Source of the DNA: Macondimonas sp035325645
GTDB taxonomy: Bacteria; Pseudomonadota; Gammaproteobacteria; UBA5335
DNA length: 23,734 nucleotides
NCBI GenBank assembly: GCA_035325645.1
Contig: DAOKZK010000036.1
Coordinates: forward strand, 1 to 23,734
Direction: 5' to 3'
In this document: piece by piece, positions 1 through 8,484 of the stretch
Layout of the letters: every line of letters begins with the position of its first letter
Numbering within the stretch: the stretch's first letter is position 1
The notes under the pieces: generated by a model
What the model was told of the DNA's origin: nothing
What the model saw: only the letters and a program-made list of their open reading frames with translations
The model's database searches: none
Position numbers and translations under genes: made by a program

Positions 1-852
1 CGCAGCGGCCAGGCCGTGTTCGAGGCGCTGCAGCGCTTGGGGGTCGACGCAGTGGCGGTCGATGTGGGGCCGGATTTCCTCACCCGGCTGCCGGAGCTGC
101 GCTGCGATCGGGCCTTCATCGCGCTGCACGGCCGTGGTGGTGAGGATGGGGTGATCCAGGGCGCGCTGGAACTGGCGGGCATGGCCTACACCGGCAGCGG
201 TGTCACGGCCTGCGCGCTCAGCATGGACAAGCGCCTGACCAAGCAGATCTGGCAGGCCCAGGGCTTGCCGACGCCACCCTACGCCGTTCTCGCCGACGAA
301 GCAGACGCTCGCGAGGCGCCGACGCATCTGGGATTGCCGCTGATCGTCAAGCCCGCGCGCGAAGGTTCCAGTCTCGGCATGAGCAAGGTAAGCCGCCATG
401 AGGAGATGATTCCGGCCTTTCGGCAGGCGCGCGAGTGGGACGAGCGTGTGCTGGCCGAACGCTGGATCACCGGCGGCGAGTACACGGTCGCGATTCTGGG
501 CGAGGTCGCGCTGCCCGCGATCCGGCTCGAAACGCCCCATGTCTTTTATGACTTCGATGCCAAATATCGCGCCGACAGCACGCGCTACCACTGCCCCAGC
601 GGGCTCGATCCGGCATCGGAGGCGGCGCTCGGAGAGCTGGCGCTCACCGCCTTTCGCGCACTGGAAGCCCATGGCTGGGGACGGGTGGACTTCATGCTGG
701 ACGAGTCCGGTGCGCCCTGGCTGCTGGAGCTGAACAGCGTGCCGGGCATGACCGATCACAGTCTGGTGCCGATGGCCGCGCGCGCGGCCGGATTGACCTT
801 CGACGATCTGGTCTGGCGCATCCTGGAAACCAGCCTGGAGCCGCGGTCGTGA
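1..852 (+). CDS. ddl: D-alanine--D-alanine ligase, 5' end outside window
   Basis: ATP-dependent ligase that joins two D-alanines in the cytoplasm to make the dipeptide used by MurF for peptidoglycan. The frame is open from base 1 and begins RSGQAVFEAL, which in this family lies a short way inside the N-terminus, so roughly 20-30 residues are missing; the GTG at base 16 is inside the gene and is not the start. ATP-grasp features are visible: SMDKRLTKQIW, the lysine strand LIVKPAREGSSLGMSKV, and the C-terminal metal/substrate segment LLELNSVPGMTDHSLVP. Its stop (TGA 850-852) overlaps the GTG start of ftsQ by 4 bases, which suggests translational coupling. The position directly before ftsQ is that of the DdlB paralogue in gammaproteobacterial dcw clusters. 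Family assignment is secure; the B subtype is inferred from context. Confidence 0.96.
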   Translation, partial: RSGQAVFEALQRLGVDAVAVDVGPDFLTRLPELRCDRAFIALHGRGGEDGVIQGALELAGMAYTGSGVTACALSMDKRLTKQIWQAQGLPTPPYAVLADEADAREAPTHLGLPLIVKPAREGSSLGMSKVSRHEEMIPAFRQAREWDERVLAERWITGGEYTVAILGEVALPAIRLETPHVFYDFDAKYRADSTRYHCPSGLDPASEAALGELALTAFRALEAHGWGRVDFMLDESGAPWLLELNSVPGMTDHSLVPMAARAAGLTFDDLVWRILETSLEPRS

Positions 853-1670
853 GAGCGATACCGCCGGCGGATCGTCGGCATCCCGCCAACCGGTCGCGGC
901 GTCGACCGGGGAGCCGCGCGGCGCCGCCGGTCCGGGCGCCTCGCGTCAGGCTGTCCCCGGCAGTGCGCCGCTGGCTGGGTCGCGTCCTCGGCGTGGTCCT
1001 CGTGGCAGGCGTCGCGGGCGGGGTGGCCTGGCAGGCGCAGGCGCAAGGCTGGTTTGCCCTCAAGCGGGTGCTGGTCGAGGCACCCTACCGCCAGGTGCCT
1101 CAGGATGCCATCGAGCAGACGGTGCGGCGCCACCGGGCGGCGAACCTGTGGCAGGTGGATCTCGATGCGCTGCTCGGCGATCTGCGGTCGCTCGACTGGG
1201 TCGAGCGGGTCCAGGTTGCCCGGCGCTGGCCGGATGCGCTGGTGGTGCGTCTGTGGGAGTACCGCCCGGTGGCGCGCTGGGGCGAGGTGGGCCTGCTCGA
1301 TGCGCGCGGTGTGCGCTTTCAGGTCGAATCCGGCGAGATCGATCTGCCCCTGCTGAACGGACCGGAAGGATCGGAACGCCGAGTGCTGGACGTCTATCGC
1401 CTGTTTCAGTCCCAGCTCGCGCCGCTGGATCTGCAACTGCGCCAACTCGTCGTCGACCATCGCGGCAGCTGGCGGATCACCCTCGCCCAGGGCGTGGAGG
1501 TGCGGCTCGGTCCCGGCAATCCGCAAGCCAGCTTCAAGCGCTTCGTCGACAAAGTGTTGCCTCGTGTGCGTCCCGAGCTGTCGGATCTCGCCTACGTCGA
1601 CATGCGCTACCCCAACGGCTTTTCGATCAAACCCAAGGAGCGCCCGGATGCGGGGCGTGCAGAAGGATGA
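849..1670 (+). CDS. ftsQ: Cell division protein FtsQ
   Basis: Single-pass inner-membrane divisome protein that links early (FtsA/FtsZ) and late (FtsB/FtsL) division proteins. The 273-residue product has an Arg/Pro-rich cytoplasmic N-terminus of about 40 residues, one membrane helix (around residues 44-64, VLGVVLVAGVAGGVAW), a POTRA domain starting at WFALKRVLVEAP and running through LWQVDLDALLGDLRSLDWVE, then the FtsQ beta domain. The arginine-rich cytoplasmic tail is typical of the family. The start is the GTG at 849, overlapping the ddl stop; no stronger upstream start is possible without running into ddl. The stop lies 4 bases before ftsA. Length and order match the family. Confidence 0.95.
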   Translation: MRAIPPADRRHPANRSRRRPGSRAAPPVRAPRVRLSPAVRRWLGRVLGVVLVAGVAGGVAWQAQAQGWFALKRVLVEAPYRQVPQDAIEQTVRRHRAANLWQVDLDALLGDLRSLDWVERVQVARRWPDALVVRLWEYRPVARWGEVGLLDARGVRFQVESGEIDLPLLNGPEGSERRVLDVYRLFQSQLAPLDLQLRQLVVDHRGSWRITLAQGVEVRLGPGNPQASFKRFVDKVLPRVRPELSDLAYVDMRYPNGFSIKPKERPDAGRAEG

Positions 1671-1674
1671 GCAC

Positions 1675-2904
1675 ATGACCAAGCGACAGGAATGCAATCT
1701 CATCGTCGGCCTGGACATCGGCACATCCAAGGTGGTGTGCATCGTGGGGGAGGTCAGCCCCGGAGGGCGGATCGAGATCATCGGGCTGGGCAGCCAGCCC
1801 TCGCGCGGCATCAAGAAAGGCGTGGTCGTCAACATCGAATCGACCGTGCAATCCATCCGGCGCGCCGTGGACGAGGCCGAGCTGATGGCCGACTGTGAGA
1901 TCCGTTCGGTTTATGTCGGCATTGCCGGCAGCCATATCCGCAGCCTGAATTCGCACGGCATCGTGGCCATCCGCGACCGCGAGGTGCGGGAAGAAGACGT
2001 GGAGCGCGTCGTGGATGCGGCGCGCGCGGTGGCGATCCCGGCCGATCAGCGCATCCTGCACACCCTGCCACAGGAATTCATCATCGATGAGCAGGACGGC
2101 ATCCGCGAGCCGGTCGGCATGTCTGGCGTGCGGCTGGAAGCCAAGGTCCACATCGTGACGGGCTCCTCCAGCGCCGCGCAGAACATCGTGAAATGCGTGG
2201 AGCGCTGCGGCCTGCACGTGCAGGACATCATCCTCGAGCAGCTCGCCTCCAGCCATGCCGTGCTCACGCCGGATGAGAAGGATCTGGGCGTATGCCTGAT
2301 CGATATCGGCGGCGGCACGACCGACATCGCCGTTTTTACCGATGGCGCCATCCGTCACACCGCCGTGATTCCCATCGCCGGGGATCAGGTCACCAACGAC
2401 ATTGCCGTCGCCTTGCGGACCCCCACCCATCACGCCGAGGAAATCAAGCTGCGCTTCGGCTGCGCCTTGCCGCAGCTCGTGTCCGGCGAGGAAAGCGTCG
2501 AGGTGCCCAGCGTGGGTGACCGGCCGCCGCGGCGGCTGGCGCGCCAGGTTCTCGCCGAGGTGGTCGAGCCGCGTTTCGAGGAACTGTTCAACCTGGTGCA
2601 GGCCGAGGTCCGTCGCGCGGGCCTTGAGGATCTGATGGCGGCCGGTGTCGTCCTGACCGGGGGAAGTGCCCGCATGGAAGGTGTCGCCGAGTTGGCCGAA
2701 GAGGTCTTTCACGCCCAGGTGCGCATCGGTAAGCCAGACCATCTCACGGGCATGGCCGATGTGGTGCGCAACCCCATGTACGCGACCGGCGTGGGCTTGC
2801 TGATGTATGGGGCGGAGCGCATGAACGCAGCGGTACCCCCGCCGCCCGGCGCGATGCTCAGTCTGTGGGAGCGTATGAAGTCCTGGTTTAAGCGCAATTT
2901 CTGA
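1675..2904 (+). CDS. ftsA: Cell division protein FtsA
   Basis: Actin-like ATPase that tethers FtsZ filaments to the inner membrane and recruits later divisome proteins. The 409-residue product begins MTKRQECNLIVGLDIGTSKV, giving the phosphate-1 motif of the actin fold. The second phosphate motif (LIDIGGGTTDIAVF) and the adenosine motif (VVLTGGSARMEGV) are also present. The C-terminus LWERMKSWFKRNF is the amphipathic membrane-targeting helix, so the protein looks complete. An in-frame start exists upstream at 1564 inside ftsQ, but the ATG at 1675 was chosen because the family N-terminus begins there and AAGGA (1663-1667) sits at good spacing. It follows the ftsQ stop by 4 bases. Confidence 0.97.
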   Translation: MTKRQECNLIVGLDIGTSKVVCIVGEVSPGGRIEIIGLGSQPSRGIKKGVVVNIESTVQSIRRAVDEAELMADCEIRSVYVGIAGSHIRSLNSHGIVAIRDREVREEDVERVVDAARAVAIPADQRILHTLPQEFIIDEQDGIREPVGMSGVRLEAKVHIVTGSSSAAQNIVKCVERCGLHVQDIILEQLASSHAVLTPDEKDLGVCLIDIGGGTTDIAVFTDGAIRHTAVIPIAGDQVTNDIAVALRTPTHHAEEIKLRFGCALPQLVSGEESVEVPSVGDRPPRRLARQVLAEVVEPRFEELFNLVQAEVRRAGLEDLMAAGVVLTGGSARMEGVAELAEEVFHAQVRIGKPDHLTGMADVVRNPMYATGVGLLMYGAERMNAAVPPPPGAMLSLWERMKSWFKRNF

Positions 2905-2962
2905 AGGGCAGAAATTGCCGGTGTTCACGCAATGCGCCCCGGGCGCGACAAGGAGTAAGGCC

Positions 2963-4108
2963 ATGTTCGAAATCGTTGACAATGTGACGGAAAACGCGGT
3001 GATCAAGGTCATCGGCGTGGGTGGTGGCGGTGGCAATGCCGTGGCCAACATGGTGCGAGCCGGGATCGATGGCGTGGAGTTCATCGCGGCCAACACCGAT
3101 GCGCAGGTGCTGTCCGCGACGGGTGCCCGCACCCAGCTGCAACTGGGCGCCACCATCACCAAGGGACTGGGCGCCGGCGCCAATCCGGACATCGGTCGCC
3201 AAGCCGCCATGGAGGACCGCGAACGCGTGCAGGAGGTGATCCGTGGCGCGGACATGCTGTTCATCACGGCCGGCATGGGCGGCGGCACGGGCACCGGCGC
3301 CGCGCCGGTGGTGGCCCAGATCGCCCGAGAGATGGGGATCCTCACGGTGGCCGTGGTGACCCGACCGTTCTCGTTTGAAGGCAACAAGCGCATGACGGTG
3401 GCCCGCGACGGCATCGCCGAACTGGCCAAGCACGTCGATTCCCTGATCACGGTGCCGAACGAGCGCCTGCTGGCCGTGCTGGGGAAGAAGATCGCGCTGG
3501 TCGAAGCCTTCAAGGCGGCCGACGACGTCCTGCGCAACGCCGTTTCGGGCATCGCCGATCTCATCACCCGACCCGGCCTCATCAACGTCGACTTCGCCGA
3601 CGTGCGCACGGTGATGGCCGAGATGGGCGTCGCGATGATGGGTTCAGGCACCGCCAGCGGCGATGACCGGGCCCGTGCCGCGGCCGAGAAGGCCGTACGC
3701 AGCCCGCTGCTGGACGACGTTGATCTGGCCGGCGCACGCGGCATTCTGGTGAACGTCACCGGCGGTCCCAAGCTGTCCATCGGCGAGTTCCAGGAAGTCG
3801 GCGAAACGGTGCGGGAGTTTGCTTCCGACGAGGCGACGGTGGTGGTGGGGACGGTGATCGACCCGAGCATGGACGAGGAGATCCGCGTCACGGTCGTCGC
3901 GACCGGCCTTGACCGACCTGTCGCACGCAACGAGGAGCCGCCGGTGCGGCTGGTGCAGCGCAATCCGTCGGGCGAGATCAATTACAGCGAACTGGAGCGC
4001 CCCGCCATCAGTCGTCGGCGCGTAGGCCAGGAGCGTGCCCAGCGCGGCGGCGACGGTGATATGGATTATCTCGACGTACCGGCATTCCTGCGTCGTCAGG
4101 CCGATTGA
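2963..4108 (+). CDS. ftsZ: Cell division protein FtsZ
   Basis: Tubulin-like GTPase that polymerises at mid-cell to form the Z ring. The 381-residue product contains the nucleotide-binding GVGGGGGNAVANM near residues 19-30, the tubulin signature GGGTGTG at residues 106-112, and the T7 synergy loop region NVDFADVRTVM. A variable linker follows, then the conserved C-terminal peptide DYLDVPAFLRRQAD that binds FtsA and ZipA. The ATG at 2963 is preceded by AAGGAG (2950-2955). An in-frame TTG at 2915 is rejected because the family N-terminus begins at MFEIVDN and the Shine-Dalgarno fits 2963. The 58-base gap after ftsA contains a GC-rich inverted repeat (2934-2946) just upstream of the ribosome-binding site. 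Confidence 0.97.
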   Translation: MFEIVDNVTENAVIKVIGVGGGGGNAVANMVRAGIDGVEFIAANTDAQVLSATGARTQLQLGATITKGLGAGANPDIGRQAAMEDRERVQEVIRGADMLFITAGMGGGTGTGAAPVVAQIAREMGILTVAVVTRPFSFEGNKRMTVARDGIAELAKHVDSLITVPNERLLAVLGKKIALVEAFKAADDVLRNAVSGIADLITRPGLINVDFADVRTVMAEMGVAMMGSGTASGDDRARAAAEKAVRSPLLDDVDLAGARGILVNVTGGPKLSIGEFQEVGETVREFASDEATVVVGTVIDPSMDEEIRVTVVATGLDRPVARNEEPPVRLVQRNPSGEINYSELERPAISRRRVGQERAQRGGDGDMDYLDVPAFLRRQAD

Positions 4109-4145
4109 TCATCCGCCGACGGTGATCCCGGTCACGGGGTTCGGG

Positions 4146-4151
4146 TATACT
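4146..4151 (+). promoter_or_regulatory. Candidate -10 box upstream of lpxC
   Basis: TATACT matches the sigma70 -10 consensus at 5 of 6 positions and lies in the 131-base gap between ftsZ and lpxC. The -35 region is poor (GTGATC at 4122-4127, 18-base spacer). lpxC often has its own promoter in gammaproteobacteria, so this is plausible but unproven. Confidence 0.4.
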
Positions 4152-4239
4152 CGACCAGCTTGGCGGTTGAGCGGGGTTCGGACTCGCGCGGCTGCAGCTC
4201 GCCGTTCGGGTGAAGGCGGGTGCAACGGTAGGTATAAGC

Positions 4240-5154
4240 ATGCTCAAGCAGCGCACATTGAAGAACACCATTCGGGCGACTGGTGTCGGCTTGCACTCGG
4301 GACAGAAGGTCTTCATGACCCTGCGTCCCGCGCCGCCGAATGCCGGCATCACGTTTTGCCGCGTCGATCTCCCGGGCTGCCCGAGCCTGCGGGCGCGCCC
4401 GGAAATCGTCGGGGACACCCGGCTGTCGACCACCCTGGTGCAGGGCGGTGTCCGCGTGGCGACGGTGGAGCATCTGCTCTCGGCCTTGGCGGGTCTCGGC
4501 ATCGACAATGCCTTCATCGATCTCAGTGCCTCCGAGGTGCCGATCATGGACGGCAGCGCCGGACCGTTCGTCTTCCTGATCCAATCGGCCGGCATCGAGG
4601 AGCAGAACGCGCCCAAGCGCTTCATCCGCATCAAGAAAACCGTGAAGGTCGAGGAGGACGGCAAATGGGCCCGCTTCGACCCTTACGAGGGTTTCAAGGT
4701 CGGGTTCACCATCGAGTTCAGCCATCCGGCCTTCAAACAGCACACCAAGCACGCGGAAGTCGATTTTTCAACCACTTCCTTCGTCAAGGAGATCAGCCGC
4801 GCGCGGACCTTCGGTTTTATGCGCGACATCGAAACCTTGCGCCAGCACAACCTTGCCCTGGGCGGCAGTCTCGACAATGCCGTCGTGCTCGACGACTACC
4901 GCGTTCTGAACGAGGACGGGCTGCGCTACGAAAACGAGTTTGTCAAGCACAAGATCCTGGACGCCATCGGCGATCTCTACTTGTTGGGCGAAGGCTTGAT
5001 CGGTGCGTTCACCGGCTACAAGTCGGGCCACGGCCTCAACAACGCCTTGCTCAGGGCGTTGCTGGCGCAGCCCGACGCGTGGGAGCGCACCTCTTTCGTC
5101 CGGCCCGACGAGGCGCCGCTGCGCTACGCCCCCACGCTGGCAGCCGCATCCTAG
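4240..5154 (+). CDS. lpxC: UDP-3-O-acyl-N-acetylglucosamine deacetylase LpxC
   Basis: Zinc-dependent cytoplasmic deacetylase that catalyses the committed step of lipid A synthesis. The 304-residue length matches the usual family length of about 305. Zinc ligands are visible as H78 (in TVEHLLSAL), H237 and D241 (HKILDAIGD). Glu77 is the expected catalytic base and H264 (KSGHGLNN) the second catalytic residue. The SRARTFGFMRDIE segment is also conserved. The start at 4240 gives the family N-terminus MLKQRTLKNTIRATGVGLHSG; in-frame upstream starts (4210 and before) would add non-conserved residues. The Shine-Dalgarno (TAGGT, 4229-4233) is weak. The stop TAG (5152-5154) shares the palindrome CTAG with the stop of the convergent dciA-like gene. 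Confidence 0.97.
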   Translation: MLKQRTLKNTIRATGVGLHSGQKVFMTLRPAPPNAGITFCRVDLPGCPSLRARPEIVGDTRLSTTLVQGGVRVATVEHLLSALAGLGIDNAFIDLSASEVPIMDGSAGPFVFLIQSAGIEEQNAPKRFIRIKKTVKVEEDGKWARFDPYEGFKVGFTIEFSHPAFKQHTKHAEVDFSTTSFVKEISRARTFGFMRDIETLRQHNLALGGSLDNAVVLDDYRVLNEDGLRYENEFVKHKILDAIGDLYLLGEGLIGAFTGYKSGHGLNNALLRALLAQPDAWERTSFVRPDEAPLRYAPTLAAAS

Positions 5155-5591
5155 GATTTGCTGCGCGCTGCCAGCTTCAGCAGCGCGCGGCCGAGCGCCT
5201 CGTCCGACACGCGCGCGGCCCATGCGGCCAAGGCGCGACCCGTTTCCGCGGAGGGCGGGCAGACCCGCCTGGGCGCAGCTTCGGTCGGACGGGCCGAAGG
5301 CGGCATGACCACCACTTCGACGCGCGTCACGCTGAGCCCGAGATCGACCAGGCGCGGCAACAACGCCGGCGCGAGATAACGCAGCCGGCTGGCCCAAGCC
5401 GCACTGTCCGCCGCCAGCACGGCCGTGTTGCCGCGGACGTTGGCAAGGACGCAATGCCGGTCCAGGGGCTCGGGCAGATGGGCCCGAAAGCGAGCGTCCT
5501 GCTGTGCCAGCATCGCGGCGCGGGCGATGAGAGCGGCTGATTCGCTGCGACCGCCCAGATGTCGGAGCAGGCGTTGCGGTCCGGTTGTCAC
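5151..5591 (-). CDS. dciA: DUF721/DciA-like protein, probable replicative helicase loader
   Basis: 146-residue protein with the features of the DUF721/DciA family, whose members recruit the replicative helicase DnaB in bacteria lacking DnaC/DnaI. The N-terminal part has LLRHLGG, then a KH-like stretch around CVLANVRGNTAVLAADSAAWASRLRYLAPALLPRL, where the SAAWASRLRYL segment is the typical family hallmark. The C-terminal part is Pro/Arg/Ala-rich and low in complexity, as is common here. The start is a GTG (5589-5591) preceded at good spacing by GAGGA on the minus strand. A DUF721 gene on the opposite strand between lpxC and secA is a common gammaproteobacterial arrangement and occupies the place of secM in Escherichia coli. 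The assignment rests on context plus a short motif, so the helicase-loader role is an inference. Confidence 0.8.
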   Translation of the reverse strand: MTTGPQRLLRHLGGRSESAALIARAAMLAQQDARFRAHLPEPLDRHCVLANVRGNTAVLAADSAAWASRLRYLAPALLPRLVDLGLSVTRVEVVVMPPSARPTEAAPRRVCPPSAETGRALAAWAARVSDEALGRALLKLAARSKS

Positions 5592-5687
5592 ACGGTGTCC
5601 TCACAATCAAAACGGCATGCTGGCGCAGACCAGCCGCCATCGGCAAGCGACCTCGCCGCGATGCGGGCCATCCCAGACCCCGGACCG

Positions 5688-5716
5688 TTGACCGGTACGC
5701 CGCGCGCGCATAAGGT
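5688..5716 (+). promoter_or_regulatory. Candidate sigma70 promoter for secA
   Basis: TTGACC (5688-5693), a 17-base spacer and TAAGGT (5711-5716) lie about 60 bases upstream of the secA ATG. The -35 matches 5 of 6 consensus positions, the -10 matches 4 of 6, and the spacing is ideal. It sits in the 187-base gap between the divergent dciA-like and secA genes. No SecM-like arrest peptide or other small coding frame was recognised between this promoter and secA. Confidence 0.6.
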
Positions 5717-5778
5717 GTAGTCCCCTTGTGCCCGTCGCGCCTGTCGGTCCGGCGCACCCACCACCATAGTCACTCGCG

Positions 5779-8481
5779 ATGCTTGCAAACCCACTCAAAC
5801 TGATCTTCGGCAGCAGCCACCAGCGCACTGTGAACCGGCTTGCAAAGACGGTCCATAAAATCAACGGATTGGAAGAGTCGACTGCGGCCTTGCCGGATGC
5901 TCGACTGAGTGCCCGGACGGGTGAGTTCCGTGCCCGCCTGGCGAAAGGGGAGACGCTCGACAGCTTGCTTCCGGAAGCCTTCGCCGTGGTGCGCGAGGCC
6001 GGCAAGCGGGTGATGAACATGCGGCACTACGACGTCCAGATGATGGGCGGCATGGTGCTGCATCAGGGCAAGATCGCGGAAATGCGCACCGGCGAAGGCA
6101 AGACGCTGGTCGGAACGCTGGCCGTCTACCTGAATGCGCTGACCGGCAAGGGTGTGCACGTGGTGACGGTGAACGATTATCTCGCCAGCCGCGACGCCGC
6201 CTGGATGAAGCCCTTGTATGAATATCTGGGACTCACGGTCGGGGTGATCGGCGCAGGGCAGACGCCGGATGAAAAGCGCGCCGCCTATGCCGCCGACATC
6301 ACCTACGGCACCAACAACGAATTCGGCTTTGACTATCTGCGCGACAACATGGCCTTCCGCCTGGAAGAGCGTGTCCAGCGTCCGCTGCATTACGCCATCA
6401 TCGACGAGGTGGACTCCATTCTCATCGACGAGGCCCGTACGCCGCTCATCATTTCCGGGGCAACCGACGACAGCACCGAGCTCTATGAGCGGATCGACAA
6501 GCTCGTGCCGCGGCTGGTGCGGCAGAAGGAAGAGGACGGCCCCGGCGATTTTTCGGTGGATGAAAAAGCCCGTCAGGTGCACCTGACCGAGGAGGGGCAC
6601 CAGCACATCGAGGAGATGTTGACCGAAGCCGGGCTCCTGGAGCCGGGCGAAAGCCTTTATGACGCGGCCAACATCGCGCTCATGCACCACGTCAACGCCG
6701 CCTTGCGCGCGCACCAGCTGTTCCAGCGCAACGTCCACTACATCATCCAGGGCGGCAAGATCGTCATCGTCGACGAGTTCACCGGCCGTACCATGCCCGG
6801 TCGCCGCTGGTCGGACGGCTTGCATCAGGCCATCGAGGCCAAGGAAGGCGTGGATATCCAGCCCGAGAACCACACCCTGGCCTCGATCACGTTCCAGAAT
6901 TATTTCCGGCTCTATGAAAAGCTCGGCGGCATGACCGGCACCGCTGACACCGAAGCGTTCGAATTCCATCAGATCTACGGCCTCGATGTGGTGGTGATCC
7001 CCACCAATCGGCCGATGGTGCGCAAGGATCTGCCCGACCAGGTGTTTCTCACGCGCAAGGAGAAATACCAGGCCATCGTGGCCGATGTGAAGGACTGCCA
7101 GCAGCGGCGCCAGCCGGTACTGGTGGGCACCGCGTCGATCGAGGCATCCGAGGTGCTGTCCGCGCTGCTCGCCAAGGAAGGCATTGCGCACGAGGTGCTC
7201 AACGCCAAGCAGCACGCGCGCGAAGCCGAGATCGTGGCGCAGGCCGGTCGTCCCGGCGCCGTGACCATCGCCACCAACATGGCCGGGCGCGGCACCGACA
7301 TCATCCTCGGCGGCAATCCGGAATTGGAACGGCGCAAGCTGGGCGAGGATGCCACCCCTGAGCAGCTCGCTGCGATCGACGCGGCGTGGCGGCAGGCGCA
7401 CGAGGAGGTGCTCGCAGCCGGCGGGTTGCACATCATCGGCAGCGAACGCCATGAGTCGCGCCGCATCGACAACCAGCTGCGGGGTCGCGCCGGGCGCCAG
7501 GGCGATCCGGGTTCGAGCCGCTTCTATCTGTCCTTCGAGGACGATCTGCTGCGCATCTTCGGCTCCGAGCGGTTGTCCGGCCTGATGCAGCGGCTGGGCA
7601 TGACCGAAGGGGAGGCCATGGAGCATCCCTGGGTGACGCGCGCCATCGAAAACGCCCAGCGCAAGGTGGAGAGCCACAACTTCGACATCCGCAAGCAATT
7701 GCTGGAATACGACGATGTCGCCAATGAACAGCGCCGCGTGATCTATCAGCAGCGCAACGAGCTCCTGGCGCAGGGTGACGTGGCTGAAACCATCGCGCGG
7801 ATCCGCGAGGACGTGGTGCGGCAGATCACCTTCCGTTTCCTGCCGCCGGATGCATTGGAGGATCTGTGGGACCCGGCAGGGCTGGATGCGGTGCTCAGGC
7901 AGGAGCTGGGCATGGATCTGGGCGTTGCCCGGTGGATCGAAAGCAATCGCCAGATCGAGCCGGCGGCCGTGGCGCAACGGATCCACGAGCACCTGCTGCA
8001 AGCCTATCGCGCGACCGAAAGTCAGATCGGCCCTGAGGCCCTGCGTCACGTCGAGCGCTCGGTCATGCTGCGGGTGATCGACCAGCACTGGCGCGATCAT
8101 CTGGCCAACATGGATTATCTGCGCCAGGGCATCCATCTGCGCGGCTATGCCCAGAAGAACCCGCGCCAGGAATACAAGCGCGAAGCCTTCGAGATGTTTT
8201 CGCAGATGCTGGAGGCCATCAAGCAGGAGACGCTGTTCACCCTGCACAAGCTCCAGTTCCAGCCCGACGAGGCGCCGATGCGCCCCGAACCTGCGCCGAT
8301 CCGCATGCAGTTCGAACATGCCGCCGCGGGTGCGATGGCGGGCGGCGAGTCACCCGACGCCCAAGCACCTGCCGCGGCGTCGCACACCCCCGTGCGCGTC
8401 GATCGCAAGGTGGGACGCAATGAGCCCTGCCCCTGCGGGTCGGGCAGGAAATTCAAGCACTGCCACGGGCGGCTGGATTGA
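5779..8481 (+). CDS. secA: Protein translocase ATPase SecA
   Basis: Motor ATPase that drives unfolded preproteins through SecYEG at the inner membrane. The 900-residue product starts MLANPLKLIFGSSHQRTVNRL, a typical SecA N-terminus. It carries Walker A GEGKT (residues 105-109), the DEAD-like motif DEAR (217-220), and helicase motifs in the second nucleotide-binding fold (TNMAGRGTDI and QLRGRAGRQGDPGSSRFYLS). Helical scaffold and wing domains follow. The C-terminus has a complete zinc-binding tail with C884, C886, C895 and H896 (CPCGSG...KHCHG), used for SecB and lipid contact. The variable linker before the tail is Ala/Pro-rich. The stop is 3 bases before argJ, so the two are probably co-transcribed. 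Confidence 0.98.
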   Translation: MLANPLKLIFGSSHQRTVNRLAKTVHKINGLEESTAALPDARLSARTGEFRARLAKGETLDSLLPEAFAVVREAGKRVMNMRHYDVQMMGGMVLHQGKIAEMRTGEGKTLVGTLAVYLNALTGKGVHVVTVNDYLASRDAAWMKPLYEYLGLTVGVIGAGQTPDEKRAAYAADITYGTNNEFGFDYLRDNMAFRLEERVQRPLHYAIIDEVDSILIDEARTPLIISGATDDSTELYERIDKLVPRLVRQKEEDGPGDFSVDEKARQVHLTEEGHQHIEEMLTEAGLLEPGESLYDAANIALMHHVNAALRAHQLFQRNVHYIIQGGKIVIVDEFTGRTMPGRRWSDGLHQAIEAKEGVDIQPENHTLASITFQNYFRLYEKLGGMTGTADTEAFEFHQIYGLDVVVIPTNRPMVRKDLPDQVFLTRKEKYQAIVADVKDCQQRRQPVLVGTASIEASEVLSALLAKEGIAHEVLNAKQHAREAEIVAQAGRPGAVTIATNMAGRGTDIILGGNPELERRKLGEDATPEQLAAIDAAWRQAHEEVLAAGGLHIIGSERHESRRIDNQLRGRAGRQGDPGSSRFYLSFEDDLLRIFGSERLSGLMQRLGMTEGEAMEHPWVTRAIENAQRKVESHNFDIRKQLLEYDDVANEQRRVIYQQRNELLAQGDVAETIARIREDVVRQITFRFLPPDALEDLWDPAGLDAVLRQELGMDLGVARWIESNRQIEPAAVAQRIHEHLLQAYRATESQIGPEALRHVERSVMLRVIDQHWRDHLANMDYLRQGIHLRGYAQKNPRQEYKREAFEMFSQMLEAIKQETLFTLHKLQFQPDEAPMRPEPAPIRMQFEHAAAGAMAGGESPDAQAPAAASHTPVRVDRKVGRNEPCPCGSGRKFKHCHGRLD

Positions 8482-8484
8482 GCC

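Noticed and set aside
2934..2946. GC-rich inverted repeat before the ftsZ ribosome-binding site
   Set aside because: Only a four-base stem is possible with a realistic loop and there is no T run; too weak to call a terminator or switch.
1627..3981. Open frame of 784 codons on the minus strand opposite ftsA and ftsZ
   Set aside because: Spans two well-supported plus-strand genes; low-complexity Ser/Arg/Thr-rich then His-rich product with no recognisable domain.
5770..8319. Open frame of 849 codons on the minus strand opposite secA
   Set aside because: Its composition (His/Leu/Arg/Ala/Gly-rich, no family motif) is that of the shadow of a GC-rich gene, and secA on the plus strand has every expected motif.
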